Below are positions 21,401-30,126 of a stretch of DNA of 64,000 bases, piece after piece. Both the position numbers and the translations under genes were made by a program. This DNA comes from Skeletonema tropicum (lineage: Eukaryota > Bacillariophyta > Thalassiosirophyceae > Thalassiosirales > Thalassiosiraceae). Position 1 is the stretch's first letter. Each line of letters opens with the position of its first letter. Below the pieces are notes generated by a model. The model was not told the origin of the DNA, did no database searches, and saw only the letters and a program-made list of their open reading frames with translations. Location: positions 62,001 to 126,000 of the forward strand of contig CM074147.1 in NCBI GenBank assembly GCA_037178625.1. Direction: 5' to 3'.

Positions 21401-22214
21401 GCTTGGCATTGCGACTGCCACTGGGCTGAATTGACTTGCGCACCAATTGACGACGTGATGGTGGTTGCTGCCACTCGTGACGATCGGGTGGATCGAACTG
21501 CAGTGATATTCGTGTTGACGAGTGGGATGCTGCAGTGCCGTTGCCGCCGTGTGGAAGAGGAGTCTTGGCAGCTGCGTCATCATCATCATCATCATCATCG
21601 TCACTACTACAATTATTATTATTCTTTTCTAGTCGAGCAAGTGAATGCTCAATCATGGCTTGTTTCTGTTTCGTCTGAGCCCGCTTCACGGCACTTCGAG
21701 TCAATCTAGGTGATGCCTTTCCTCCCCGCTCCTCGAGTACTTTGTAGTATGGCGTGGGTGACAATATCGAAGCAGCAGCAGCCGGTGGAGACGGTGGTGG
21801 TTGTTTGAGAGGAGTCGAGTTCGAGTTCGAGGTCGAGTTGGCCTCATATTCTGCCTCTGCTGTATGAATATTAACATTCTCCTTGTCCTTTCTTGACGGC
21901 ATTTTGGCCGCCTTGATCTTGCCTGGTTTGGCTGCTGGAGCGGAGGAGGTGGGCCCGCCTCGTGCTTTGGAGGAGGCTGTTGCCGAGGCGTATGTAATGC
22001 TGCTCCGTTCACGTTGTCGCTGCTGTCTTTGGGAGCGCTTCAATGATGGCAATGATGGTAATGGTAATGCTGCTCCGTTATCAGTCTCGATCTCGACACC
22101 TCCCGAGGAATCTTCGCCGCCGCCGCTCGAGCAGGAGCTGTCAGAAGACGATGACGCCGATCGAGCCATGGCCGATGCCGATGCACCTGGGCGAATATTA
22201 TTGCCCGTCTTCAT
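18474..22214 (-). CDS. Kinesin-14-type motor protein with C-terminal motor
   Basis: 1246 residues in one uninterrupted frame. Residues 1 to about 280 are low-complexity Ser/Asn/Asp with basic patches, likely the microtubule-binding tail. About 300-820 is a long Glu/Gln/Leu coiled coil for dimerisation. The neck and motor follow (HNRVIQLTGNIRVYIRVRPL at about 825-845). The motor has the P-loop GQTSSGKTHT (about 990), switch I SNSESSRSH (about 1110) and switch II DLAGSE (about 1140), ending IRFAANASKVELKQG. The motor at the C-terminus preceded by this neck defines kinesin-14 (Ncd/KAR3-like), minus-end-directed spindle motors. An unusual Thr/Ser/Gln-rich insert of over 50 residues lies early in the motor, just after VRPLIPSE. 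The start is the first ATG, MKTGNNIRPG. Confidence 0.95.
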   Translation of the reverse strand: MKTGNNIRPGASASAMARSASSSSDSSCSSGGGEDSSGGVEIETDNGAALPLPSLPSLKRSQRQQRQRERSSITYASATASSKARGGPTSSAPAAKPGKIKAAKMPSRKDKENVNIHTAEAEYEANSTSNSNSTPLKQPPPSPPAAAASILSPTPYYKVLEERGGKASPRLTRSAVKRAQTKQKQAMIEHSLARLEKNNNNCSSDDDDDDDDDAAAKTPLPHGGNGTAASHSSTRISLQFDPPDRHEWQQPPSRRQLVRKSIQPSGSRNAKRAKYNSTNNNNNAEAAATAGVEQMMTSDQVRQIMAETLQSSNTDKLLQLSADAASARKEVEVTQLQLQEWQSKYTALEECWKVKEGDESMLQVELVQCRDLVERLRSELEVVQGEKEGLQCQVEQDGAEWNVERQKMQKEHTDRLQQKEMELQQIQEANEELQVKNKKSISELEEVQGKLSDMTRQKEDLEQMCKSVNGSQSELMERVAMLEREKADLMEVNSRKDEEVQSLKEDLDRNQVEFETRLNQLETQNKEALAQKDAVIEQLQTDLDDADHRLDDANRTMEVMTSPKSKEAMESTYTHEMEMLRTELMGMKQLVKQVNETNDKLEVQLGQSRDENGNLAMQIQQLQGRIEEARGPAAELESENAVIVDQLHEKTEELKESQQQLEELAGENEQVLVKLEDKENELLQAVDELGVQSKQLADAESRLNAITSEKESLLSENESLATELNEVHDQVSQLQSQIGSLNDNLVESRQHSESLSQQKIESDQKLHELSNQLQSLTTHLEVAQRTISSLEDKLRAKNEYLEQFETIEKTLIREKNVLNEIRRTLHNRVIQLTGNIRVYIRVRPLIPSEQQLPTTTTTTLAAARPSSSSGRPSSSSGRPSSRGSIASATSSSKQQQQQQEVCFHFPGLADRKIGGAASKSPNYTPFSDLSKQTIELTEPHRDRGGLNPRRKKWKYGFDKVFNPVNDQEDVWEGAEPLVQSAVDGHKVCMFAYGQTSSGKTHTMIGDSVNRGLIPRAVEKLFASKRDIERSFQGNVSVSIKVELLEIYNEDVFDLLDADAGPKGQKMKIRLNSNEAVNNVVVEASSQDEVQGVLELAQQRRCVKATKSNSESSRSHLLFTVRFELSSLTNEEMNRQGVLHIVDLAGSERLDKSGSQGTLLTEAKHINTSLSALSHVIQKLQEKSEHIPYRDSKLTYLLRDSLGGDSKTLCIVCCSPHQAHFNESLNSIRFAANASKVELKQGNKVDV

Positions 22215-22288
22215 CTTGATTGAATAATATTACTACAATAACGTTGCCAACGTTGCTGCTTGCTAGCAAGCTACTTACTAAAAAATCT

Positions 22289-22383
22289 GTCGGCGAGCAG
22301 CGTCGAGGGAAATCCCATTTTCGATGTGATAACGATCTTTTGAGTTGCTACGTAGGACATAGTACTGACCTTCCCGCCACCAT
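22289..22383 (+). repeat. 95-bp direct repeat, copy 1 (upstream of kinesin)
   Basis: It shares gatcttttgagttgctacg, taggacatagtactga and ttcccgccaccat with 22924-23015. The copies lie between divergently transcribed genes, one close to the kinesin start and one close to the plastid-protein start, so they may hold shared promoter sites. Confidence 0.7.
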
Positions 22384-22923
22384 ATTGAGACAGGCATCCT
22401 GCAAAGCGTACCGCTCACCACTTTTTTGAACCACAAGCGCGCGCACGCGCACGCTGCACAAGCAAGCTCACAAGTATCTTCTCTCCTACGCGGCCAATCA
22501 GGGCGATTAGTGGCGTTTTGGAAAGCTGAGAGTGAGTTCTATCGATTAGGCGTATAATGAGCCTGGGTTAGGAAGCTCTTTTGAAGCTCTATCAGTTTGT
22601 TATCTTGACGCAACAAAATATCAATGTGTATAATCACAGCTCAGGCTCAGACAGTAGTCAACGAAAGTGCCGTCAAATGATAATTGGCATCGTGAAAATC
22701 TCAAAAAGCGACCACCTTAATCCGCAATAAGCACAATAAGCACTGCTCGGTCTCCCTGCGGTCGCCCTCGCAAATACAGTTAAAGGACATTCGGTACCGT
22801 CCATGAACTTCAGGTGCAGTAAGATCCAACAATACACTTCTACAAACAGCAGCCGTCATCATGATAGGTTGGTACGTACATGTACCGTCCATTCTATTAC
22901 ATGTACCCTCACCTACCATCTTC

Positions 22924-23015
22924 TGTCGGCCAGCGAGGAGGGAAATCCCTTTTTGGGAGAAGATCTTTTGAGTTGCTACGCAACGTAGGACATAGTACTG
23001 AAATTCCCGCCACCA
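22924..23015 (+). repeat. Direct repeat, copy 2 (upstream of the plastid-targeted protein)
   Basis: Second copy of the sequence at 22289-22383, with a small insertion (cgcaacg) in the middle. It lies about 140 bp before the ATG at 23151. Confidence 0.7.
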
Positions 23016-23150
23016 TGAGGACTCACTGATGGGTTCGGAACGACGATGACGCCTACCTCGAACCACACATTTTTACCAAGTACTACATCATCAAGCAGAT
23101 CAGTCATAGCCAATAATAAATATAGCCGCCATACAACCACCACCACCATC

Positions 23151-23882
23151 ATGACCAACTCATCCATACTAATCGCCACTCTCGCAATAATACTGTCAGC
23201 AATCCAATCGTCAACCGCCTTTACCATCCCTTCGACACATCAACATCATCCATCACAGCCATCAACATCAGCCATTTACGCCAAGAAGAAGGGACGGCAG
23301 ACAAATGTTCCAAAGCCGCTGCCTACTGGTCCCCCTCCAGAGGATATCAAGTAAGTGATCATATTCTAACTGTTAATTGTACTGTACAATATTGTATCAT
23401 CTGTAATGAGCGGCTGAGAGTAGCGCTACTTGAAAAAACACACATCACAATATTATTTTATTCACTAGAATTATTATGGAAGAGAAACAATGATGACTTT
23501 CTGGACTAGAGTCTCCGATTTTAACAGGGGTAGTAGCCTGGATATGGGGATGATGCCCTGCGGGCTGTTTCTGAGTTTACTTCCATGTCTAATTATTATT
23601 ATTTGTGATCTTGATGTGTTTGGTGTTGATATAGTGAAAGTGTTGCATATTATTGCTGAATCCCTGTTCTCATCTCACCATTCATATTTCACTCTGCACC
23701 ACATTATAACACACCACCACTTCAGCCTACCAGAAGGCGCAACAATGGAACAACTCCTAGATGTACTTGGTGAAACACGTCTCAAGAAAATGGCACGTAA
23801 GAATCGACGTTCGAGAAATCAAAAGATTCGGGAGGGGAAGGTTGTGTTGAATGAACGGGGGGAATGGGTGGAGAGGGATTAG
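23151..23882 (+). CDS. Small plastid-targeted basic protein, two exons
   Basis: Exon 1 is 23151-23350 and exon 2 is 23726-23882, joined by a GT-AG intron (gtaagtgatc ... cacttcag) to give 118 residues. The N-terminus is a signal peptide (MTNSSILIATLAIILSAIQS) ending in STAF-TIPS. This is the AF cleavage motif with Phe at +1 that directs diatom proteins through the ER into the plastid. A His/Ser-rich transit segment follows, then a basic mature part with PKPLPTGPPPEDIN, LPEGATMEQLLDVLGETRL and KKMARKNRRSRNQKIREGK. The fold is unknown; size and charge resemble a small ribosome- or RNA-associated plastid protein, which is only a guess. An upstream ATG at 23046 is in frame but would bury the signal peptide. 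Confidence 0.75.
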
Positions 23883-24699
23883 ATGATGATGTTGTTGTAC
23901 TGTGTAGAATTAGGTGGGCAGCATGAGTATGCTCGAGCGGTGTACATCTTCATTGCGACTTGAAAGAGAGAGAGAGTGGGAGACTGTGACTTGGTTCTTT
24001 GAACTCTCGGGTACTTACTTATCGATTGCTCATAAACACTATCATCTTCAACCTTCAAGACGTACTGCATTTATATCATATCCAGTGTGCCTGCATTGCG
24101 TTCGTTTCTGACGGGGTGGCCGGAGAGTCATCTTCTGGCTGGAGAATCTACTTAAAGTAATCCCAATATAAACGTTCAATCCAGGTTTCACTATGATGTA
24201 TCCACCTTACTTGCCACCATCAGCCTGATAAGTATTGAAATTCGACTTGCAAACTTAGCAAATTTGACAGTAATTACAGTTTTTCAACAGAATATCCCTA
24301 CTTCAGCCTCGCGAGGGTTAGTGGACAAGTCGTAAGATAAGCAAGAGAAGAGGCTACTCCCTCTGTTTTTCTGTGAATTGAGGAATCGTAGTGAATGCCG
24401 GGAAGCCGGGAAAATCAAAAGGTGTCAAAAATGCACAGTGGAGACATAAGAAATAGGAGTGGGTAGGTACATACATAAGTACCTAGGGCAATCACGCCGA
24501 ACCGCCACCACAACTAACACGCCATAAGTACATAATCTAATCCCGGGAGGCCTAGCAGTGGAGCCAAACGCGACCACACGAGCACCCGCAGACAAATGAA
24601 AATTATTCCGAGGGAAATTAAGTACTTGGGAGTAAGCAACAACTGCATAAGTTATTATTTTCCCCCGTGTATGCTAAGTTAACCGCGACCACCGTGACA
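23883..24699. other. Intergenic, nothing recognised
   Basis: No gene, repeat or structured element that I can support. Confidence 0.4.
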
Positions 24700-24864
24700 A
24701 TGGCAACTCCTCAGAAGAGCTCAGCAACTCAAACTAGTACTCAGGAGGAACCGCATGTAGTGTTGGATGTCCATGATCGATCTCATAATTTTCACAAGCA
24801 CGACTTTGCCTTTGCAATTAGTTCTTCTCCATTAAACGTACTTTCTCCCCACTGCCTGAAATGA
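24700..24864 (+). other. Upstream ORF overlapping the DUF6824 start (ATGA)
   Basis: A 54-codon frame from the ATG at 24700 (MATPQKSSATQTSTQEEPHV) ends in TGA. That TGA overlaps the next ATG (aATGAac at 24861-24864), a stop-start arrangement used for reinitiation in some genes. It could instead be the true N-terminus joined by an intron I cannot see. Confidence 0.4.
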
Positions 24865-25722
24865 ACTTCATGAACATCGCTGACTCTGTCGAGTCTAAGT
24901 CTACCAACTTCGCTATCAAGCCTACGCACACCGATGTGCTTTTGGGCAGGGGTGTCGGCACAAATCGTCATGCCGGAAACACCAATTTTAGACATATTGT
25001 CAGTCAACATGTGGTAAGTAGCCACCTTGTGCTTGTGCGTCGCCTTCTTGCTGACTTCGACGATTGCAATCAACGTACTCCATCTCTAACGCGCATCTAT
25101 TTCGTCATAACATCATTGAATCAACGTATCACAGAGAGAATATGTTAGGAGCTCCAAAACAGAGAAGATTTCGATCACAAGAGGCATCGTTGATCACGTA
25201 CGAACGCGGCTCAAACCACCAGGTAGATTTCTTGAAAAAGACAGGCATAGTGAAGAGTGGAAGGAAGTTGATATCAAACGAGCCCACGAGAAGACTGCAC
25301 AAGCCTTACGAGATGGAGCGGCTCCACTACGCAAGAGGCTTTCTGATGAAATTCCTTCAGATCCGCTCTTCTTCCTCGATGTCTTTAGTAATAATAGTGA
25401 TGTGAAGCGACCAAGGAAGAAATGTCGCAAATCAGTATCTGCTAAGCATCTGCCTCAACCCACAAAGGAAAAGAAGATGAAACTGCAAGACAAATCAACG
25501 TCAACGAGGGGTGTAACTCCACCTCTAACCTCTTCATCAGCCACACTTGACCAGTGGTTATCAGCTCTTGAAGTACCATTGATCAGTCCAAGTCAATGTG
25601 TATCTTCGACCGACGAAATTGACTTGCCATTTCAGCTCGTAGAATTACAAAGAGATGCAGTTTCAATCGACGTGGTTGAGATGGCGGATGATGAAATCCT
25701 TCAACTTTGGGATGCATACTGA
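24861..25722 (+). CDS. DUF6824-domain protein, two exons
   Basis: Exons 24861-25013 and 25135-25722 with a 121-bp GT-AG intron (gtaagtagcc ... atcacag, phase 0) give 246 residues. The signature THTDVLLGRGVGTNRHAGNT (about residues 24-43) continues across the intron as FRHIVSQHV-REYVRSSKTEK, then IVDHVRTRLKPPGRFLEKD and VDIKRAHEKTAQALRDGAAP. That is the complete DUF6824 domain, a large family in diatoms often treated as DNA-binding-like but without proven function. The C-terminus is basic (VKRPRKKCRKSVSAKH, a likely nuclear signal) then acidic. Translating without the intron destroys the domain. Confidence 0.88.
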
Positions 25723-26239
25723 CAAGGCTTTGATCTCACAGAAATGCTGCACTAAACATGACAGCATATATGCTATGTAGTTGTAGTCAGGATTATTTAT
25801 ACATGTAACAGAAATTTTAAAGTACCTACTTATGGAAGTTATTTATCGGTTGCAAAACGGGATAACTAAGATAACAGATAACCTGATCAATTGGCCATAT
25901 ACTCATAGGGAGACCGGGCTGGCACATGTACTCTACTTTATGTCGGAAACGATGATAGGATTGCTATCTTGTTCTCTTAGTTTGGGTTCCATCAGCCCTA
26001 CGAGAAACTGTGATTCCATTCTGAGCTAGAGAGTTTGTTAGCCAAATATTTCTAGTAATTACTATGGGCCGACAAAAATGCTTATCTCGGCGAGAAAATA
26101 AGATACATATGATTCTTTCATGTAAGACCCGCATGAACACACTTGAAAGGGCTGTATTATTGGTTCTGTATAGTCTGGAAAATTTCTGTCACACTGCTAA
26201 TAGCCTTTCCTACAAGCTCTAACACCTGTCACTGTAGTA
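25723..26239. other. Intergenic between converging genes
   Basis: Nothing coding. The string gtaacagaaattttaaagta near 25805 is the start of the dispersed repeat seen at 38045-38105, 40148-40203 and 48695-48752. Confidence 0.4.
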
Positions 26240-27694
26240 TCAATAATCTCCCCAGTATTCATGTCCGAAGTCATCGTCTTCAGGAAGAAATCCATAGTCT
26301 TCAATGCATAGTTGCCGTTTCCTGTATTCTTCTTCAGTCGGAGGATTGTGGAAATCCCTGTAAAAATATATTTCCTCTTGCAAGGACCTCAGCTGACGAA
26401 CGTAATCTTCTCCACAAGGCTCTGGTTCAGGTTCAAGCCAGTTTATCTCGCAAGATTGGTTCACATCAGTTTCATCCACATAATCGGCAGGCTCATAGTC
26501 ATCGTAAAAATAAGTTTCATCCGCATCGTCCATGGGGTCGTTAGGGAAGCTGCATCTCCATCTCCAGCCAATTCTAGTTCCCCCTAGTGTTACTAACTCA
26601 CACACAAACGGTGGCGGAACCTGATCATCTTGGCGCTGCATTTCTCTCACATCTCCATTAGGGTCATCATACCAGTCAGGAGATTCATTTGAAAGTCTCC
26701 ATGACGCACTCAGAGAAAAGCGTTTTGCAAGGGGGTAGATTCTACTCATAAAGTCAGGCACCTCAGCAATACTCTGAAAAGCATACCTGCTACCACCATA
26801 TACGCTGCGAGGAAGGAATAATTCTTCTAGAACTTTGAAATCAAGTTCACCAATGTCACGTATATCCCCGGTGACAGATGTTGATCTTAAATCTAAACTC
26901 TTCAAGCAAGGAAAGTTGGCCAAGTCCATGAAGTCACCCTCTACGTTGCGACATCCGTTGATTTTTATCTTTTCAAGGGTGTCTTGCAGGGCTCTCAAAC
27001 TCTTTAAGTTGCCATTCAACAGTTCACTCCAGGAGAAATGTAATGTTCTGAGCATAGGCAACCCAGCCAACATGTCCAAGTCCCATTTTAAATAGTCGGG
27101 CGAATCGTCTAAGTCAATAGTCAACTTTTCAAGCAGTGGAAAATTGAATAAAGCCGGATACACCCCATTGAGAGGAGCATCAGAAATAGTTAAGCTGCGT
27201 AAATTTTGAAAGTTGGATACGATCCCAATATCATGTGTTCGAAAGTGAGCAGTTTCCGAAGCGAATAATTCATCTGGATTGTCTCCATCGGCATATTTGT
27301 GCTGTACATCTGGCAATTGGTTCAAATAATTGTGTCTACCACGTACGAGAAGGGGGCGGTCAATGAGATCTTTGAGAGTTAGGTGCTGCAAGTTGGGCAG
27401 AGCTGTAGTCATCATTTCCAATGCTCTGTAGTCATTCACGCTTTCAATCTGAAACTCAGATGAAATGAATGTTTCCTTTGCCGTCTCTTTCCAATCGCTG
27501 CATACACGTCTCGAACGCATTATATCTGCCAAGGGGAGGTAGCCTAAGATAATTGCAAGCACATGGCCGCTTAATTGCATGGAGATAGATGCCACAACAT
27601 CGGCCACCGCCAGTTTGGCTTCGTCCGTACTACCGGCCAGCCTTTGCCTCACTCTTCTCTGCTCTGTTTGAGCCATCTCGCTTTTAGAGTCCAT
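26240..27694 (-). CDS. F-box / leucine-rich repeat protein (intact copy)
   Basis: 484 residues from the ATG at 27694 (MDSKSEMAQTEQRRVRQRLA). An ATG at 27757 would add 21 residues, but the other paralogues do not keep that extension in frame. The F-box is QLSGHVLAIILGYLPLADIM with RVCSDWKETAKETF (about residues 35-75). LRRs span about 90-310 (LPNLQHLTLKDLI, NLRSLTISDAPLNGVYPALF, LEKLTIDLDD, LKSLDLRSTSVTGDIRDI). The C-terminal part is acidic with YFYDDYEPADYVDETD and FHNPPTEEEYRKRQLCIEDY. Expected role: substrate receptor of an SCF-type E3 ubiquitin ligase. It is the intact relative of the broken copies at 5735 and 14152. Confidence 0.88.
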   Translation of the reverse strand: MDSKSEMAQTEQRRVRQRLAGSTDEAKLAVADVVASISMQLSGHVLAIILGYLPLADIMRSRRVCSDWKETAKETFISSEFQIESVNDYRALEMMTTALPNLQHLTLKDLIDRPLLVRGRHNYLNQLPDVQHKYADGDNPDELFASETAHFRTHDIGIVSNFQNLRSLTISDAPLNGVYPALFNFPLLEKLTIDLDDSPDYLKWDLDMLAGLPMLRTLHFSWSELLNGNLKSLRALQDTLEKIKINGCRNVEGDFMDLANFPCLKSLDLRSTSVTGDIRDIGELDFKVLEELFLPRSVYGGSRYAFQSIAEVPDFMSRIYPLAKRFSLSASWRLSNESPDWYDDPNGDVREMQRQDDQVPPPFVCELVTLGGTRIGWRWRCSFPNDPMDDADETYFYDDYEPADYVDETDVNQSCEINWLEPEPEPCGEDYVRQLRSLQEEIYFYRDFHNPPTEEEYRKRQLCIEDYGFLPEDDDFGHEYWGDY

Positions 27695-27784
27695 TTGCCG
27701 CTTCAAAAATAATTCACACTGTAGAGATAATGGAACAACAAGTCGTCGATACAGCATAGTAATTAGTACATACTTGGAAGTGCA

Positions 27785-27856
27785 TGTTAGAGTAGAGAGT
27801 AGTTCCTCTATCTGGCGCGCCAGCCGACCACACGAAAGTGATGCCTCGCCAAAACT
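27785..27856. repeat. 72-bp repeat with ctggcgcgccag, copy 1
   Basis: Nearly identical to 38821-38894 (one 2-bp difference near the end). It contains the palindrome ctggcgcgccag. On the minus strand both copies read VWSAGAPDRGTTLYSN, perhaps a scrap of a former gene. Confidence 0.8.
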
Positions 27857-27892
27857 TGAAGCTCTTCTTGGGGTGCGATCTGGGAAATTTGC

Positions 27893-28490
27893 CTTTCCAC
27901 AGCGGGCACGCCCAGTGGGCTATGTGATCATTTTGTGATATTTCCCCACTTTTCCAAATTCTGTGACTACAGAACGATTTTTTCACAATTTTGTTAGTAA
28001 AATCCTCTAGCTTTGGGCCATGGTGGCCAAAATTAAGTTTCAGGGAAGTGGTCTAAATGCTAGCCCCGAGATACTATCCTTTAGGTGACTATTATGTGAG
28101 TATATTCTGTGCGTGGGAGGTGGTGAAGGCGTATATTTTCGTCGAGATATGCATTTGAAGGTGCTCTCTAACTGGGTGCTAGCTTTGATGGCTGATGGCC
28201 AAAGTTTTTTACATGGCAAAAAGCTAGTGTACTCTCACATGCATTTCTCAGCGGGGAATTGGAATTTTCGGCCGACCAACATATGTATAGAGTCGACAAT
28301 ATAGTCGACGAAAGGTTGGTAGTACAGGAAATGCATACTAGACATCTTCCTGAGAATTAATTTTGGCCATGAGAGCTGCTCTCTAACTGAAAGCTCTAAC
28401 AAAATTGTGAAAAAATCGATCTGTAGTCACAGAATCGGGGAAAAAGTGGATGAGAAGAGAAAGTGGGCTGCCGTGGAAAGGTCAATAACC
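27893..28490. mobile_element. Foldback element, about 150-bp imperfect inverted arms
   Basis: The left arm (about 27893-28060, with attctgtgactacagaacga and tttttcacaattttgttag) is mirrored by the right arm (about 28335-28490, with ctaacaaaattgtgaaaaaa and ctgtagtcacagaat). The spacer of about 270 bp has no gene. The right side runs into aatgggcgcaaaaaa, half of the ttttgcgccca palindrome found elsewhere in the window. Confidence 0.6.
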
Positions 28491-28617
28491 GTAGGCCGGC
28501 CAAAAATGGGCGGCAAAATGGGCGCAAAAAAGCCCAAATCAAGAGCATTAGTTCAGAGGGTTCCAGTGGACTTATAGCTAGTGCTGGCACATTAAATTTT
28601 GTCTAATACCATCGTAT

Positions 28618-29007
28618 CTGTATGATTTGAAAGTGATGATACAATATTTTTCAACTTAGATTAGGACGTTAATTACTTGAACGAGTAGAGTAATGAACTC
28701 GTTTCGGTTAGACCTTCATCGGCAAGTGTCAACGTGAGACAGCCCCAGGAGCGGGCTGTTCTAATGAATCTTTTGTATGATGAACGGAGAAAAATGAAAT
28801 GAACGGAGAAGTGAACGTCTTTTTCAGACGCGGTTCAATGTCTTTTCAGACAGGAGAAGCTTTTGCTCTCCCGAGCTGAGCTGCCGGAAGGCAGCTCCTC
28901 GGGAGAGTAAAAGGAGGGGAGCTCGATCAGTCAGGATCGGGCTCCCCATCAAAATACTTACTGGCCTCTTTGCCGGGTTCTTGTATCAGTTTTGCTTTCG
29001 TCACAGT
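28618..29007 (-). mobile_element. Penelope-like copy A, 5'-truncated
   Basis: It keeps T plus only the last codons of the reverse transcriptase (through KLIQEPGKEASKYFDGEPD), joined directly to the end fragment at 29008. Confidence 0.85.
28666..28735 (-). ncRNA. Hammerhead-ribozyme-like motif, copy 1
   Basis: Same 70-nt sequence as the motif described at 35373-35442, in copy A. Orientation follows the reverse transcriptase. Confidence 0.6.
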
Positions 29008-29067
29008 CTGTATGATTTGAAAGTGATGATACAATATTTTTCAACTTAGATTAGGACGTTAATTACT
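29008..29067 (-). mobile_element. Penelope-like end fragment (60 bp)
   Basis: Only the last 60 bases of T, from ctgtatgatttg to gttaattact; it lacks most of the hammerhead-like fold. Confidence 0.8.
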
Positions 29068-29114
29068 TGTATGATTTGAAAGTGATGATACAATATTTTT
29101 CAACTTAGATTAGG

Positions 29115-29184
29115 ACGTTAATTACTTGAACGAGTAGAGTAATGAACTCGTTTCGGTTAGACCTTCATCGGCAAGTGTCAACGT
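29115..29184 (-). ncRNA. Hammerhead-ribozyme-like motif, copy 2
   Basis: Identical to the motif at 35373-35442; lies in the T block of copy B. Confidence 0.6.
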
Positions 29185-29375
29185 GAGACAGCCCCAGGAG
29201 CGGGCTGTTCTAATGAATCTTTTGTATGATGAACGGAGAAAAATGAAATGAACGGAGAAGTGAACGTCTTTTTCAGACGCGGTTCAATGTCTTTTCAGAC
29301 AGGAGAAGCTTTTGCTCTCCCGAGCTGAGCTGCCGGAAGGCAGCTCCTCGGGAGAGTAAAAGGAGGGGAGCTCGA

Positions 29376-29813
29376 TCAGTCAGGATCGGGCTCCCCATCA
29401 AAATACTTACTGGCCTCTTTGCCGGGTTCTTGTATCAGTTTTGCTTTCGTCACAGCTGATCGTATCGTTGGGGCTCCATGATAGGCAATAATAAACTTCT
29501 GAATTCGTAGATCTTGTTCGAAGACTTCTTTGCAGTGGGTGTCGTAGAGACACCGAAGTAGTTTACGAGGGATATCATTTGGATGGAATGTCCAGTGGAG
29601 GATGGCCAATTCTTTGTTGGTAAGAGTAGGCTCTGTTGGTTGTTGTATTGCATTTGCATTTGATTCGATAGATCGTAGGCGTGCATCTGCTTGTAGGATG
29701 TACTGCTTGATGACGTGTGAGTCCCAGCCGCGTTGTACTAGTCTTTTGAAGAGTAATTTAGATTGATTGATGTAGTCAGATTCAAGGGAGTTTTGGCGCT
29801 TGTACTGACGCAA
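29376..29813 (-). pseudogene. C-terminal fragment of the Penelope-like reverse transcriptase
   Basis: 145 codons identical in sequence to the C-terminus of the full protein (LLFKRLVQRGWDSHVIKQY ... KYFDGEPDPD). It lacks the whole catalytic palm, so it is non-functional on its own. Confidence 0.85.
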
Positions 29814-29865
29814 TAGACTGTATGATTTGAAAGTGATGATACAATATTTTTCAACTTAGATTAGG

Positions 29866-29935
29866 ACGTTAATTACTTGAACGAGTAGAGTAATGAACTC
29901 GTTTCGGTTAGACCTTCATCGGCAAGTGTCAACGT
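29866..29935 (-). ncRNA. Hammerhead-ribozyme-like motif, copy 3
   Basis: Identical to the motif at 35373-35442; lies downstream of the full reverse transcriptase of copy C. Confidence 0.6.
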
Positions 29936-30126
29936 GAGACAGCCCCAGGAGCGGGCTGTTCTAATGAATCTTTTGTATGATGAACGGAGAAAAATGAAAT
30001 GAACGGAGAAGTGAACGTCTTTTTCAGACGCGGTTCAATGTCTTTTCAGACAGGAGAAGCTTTTGCTCTCCCGAGCTGAGCTGCCGGAAGGCAGCTCCTC
30101 GGGAGAGTAAAAGGAGGGGAGCTCGA

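Larger units (their letters stand above)
29068..29817 (-). mobile_element. Penelope-like copy B, 5'-truncated
   Basis: T plus the C-terminal 145 codons of the reverse transcriptase. The 5' truncation point lies in RQYKRQNSLE, directly against the T of the next copy. Confidence 0.85.

Noticed and set aside
21323..21709. Plus-strand frame with His/Tyr runs inside the kinesin
   Set aside because: Shadow of the Asp/Asn-rich minus-strand kinesin N-terminus.
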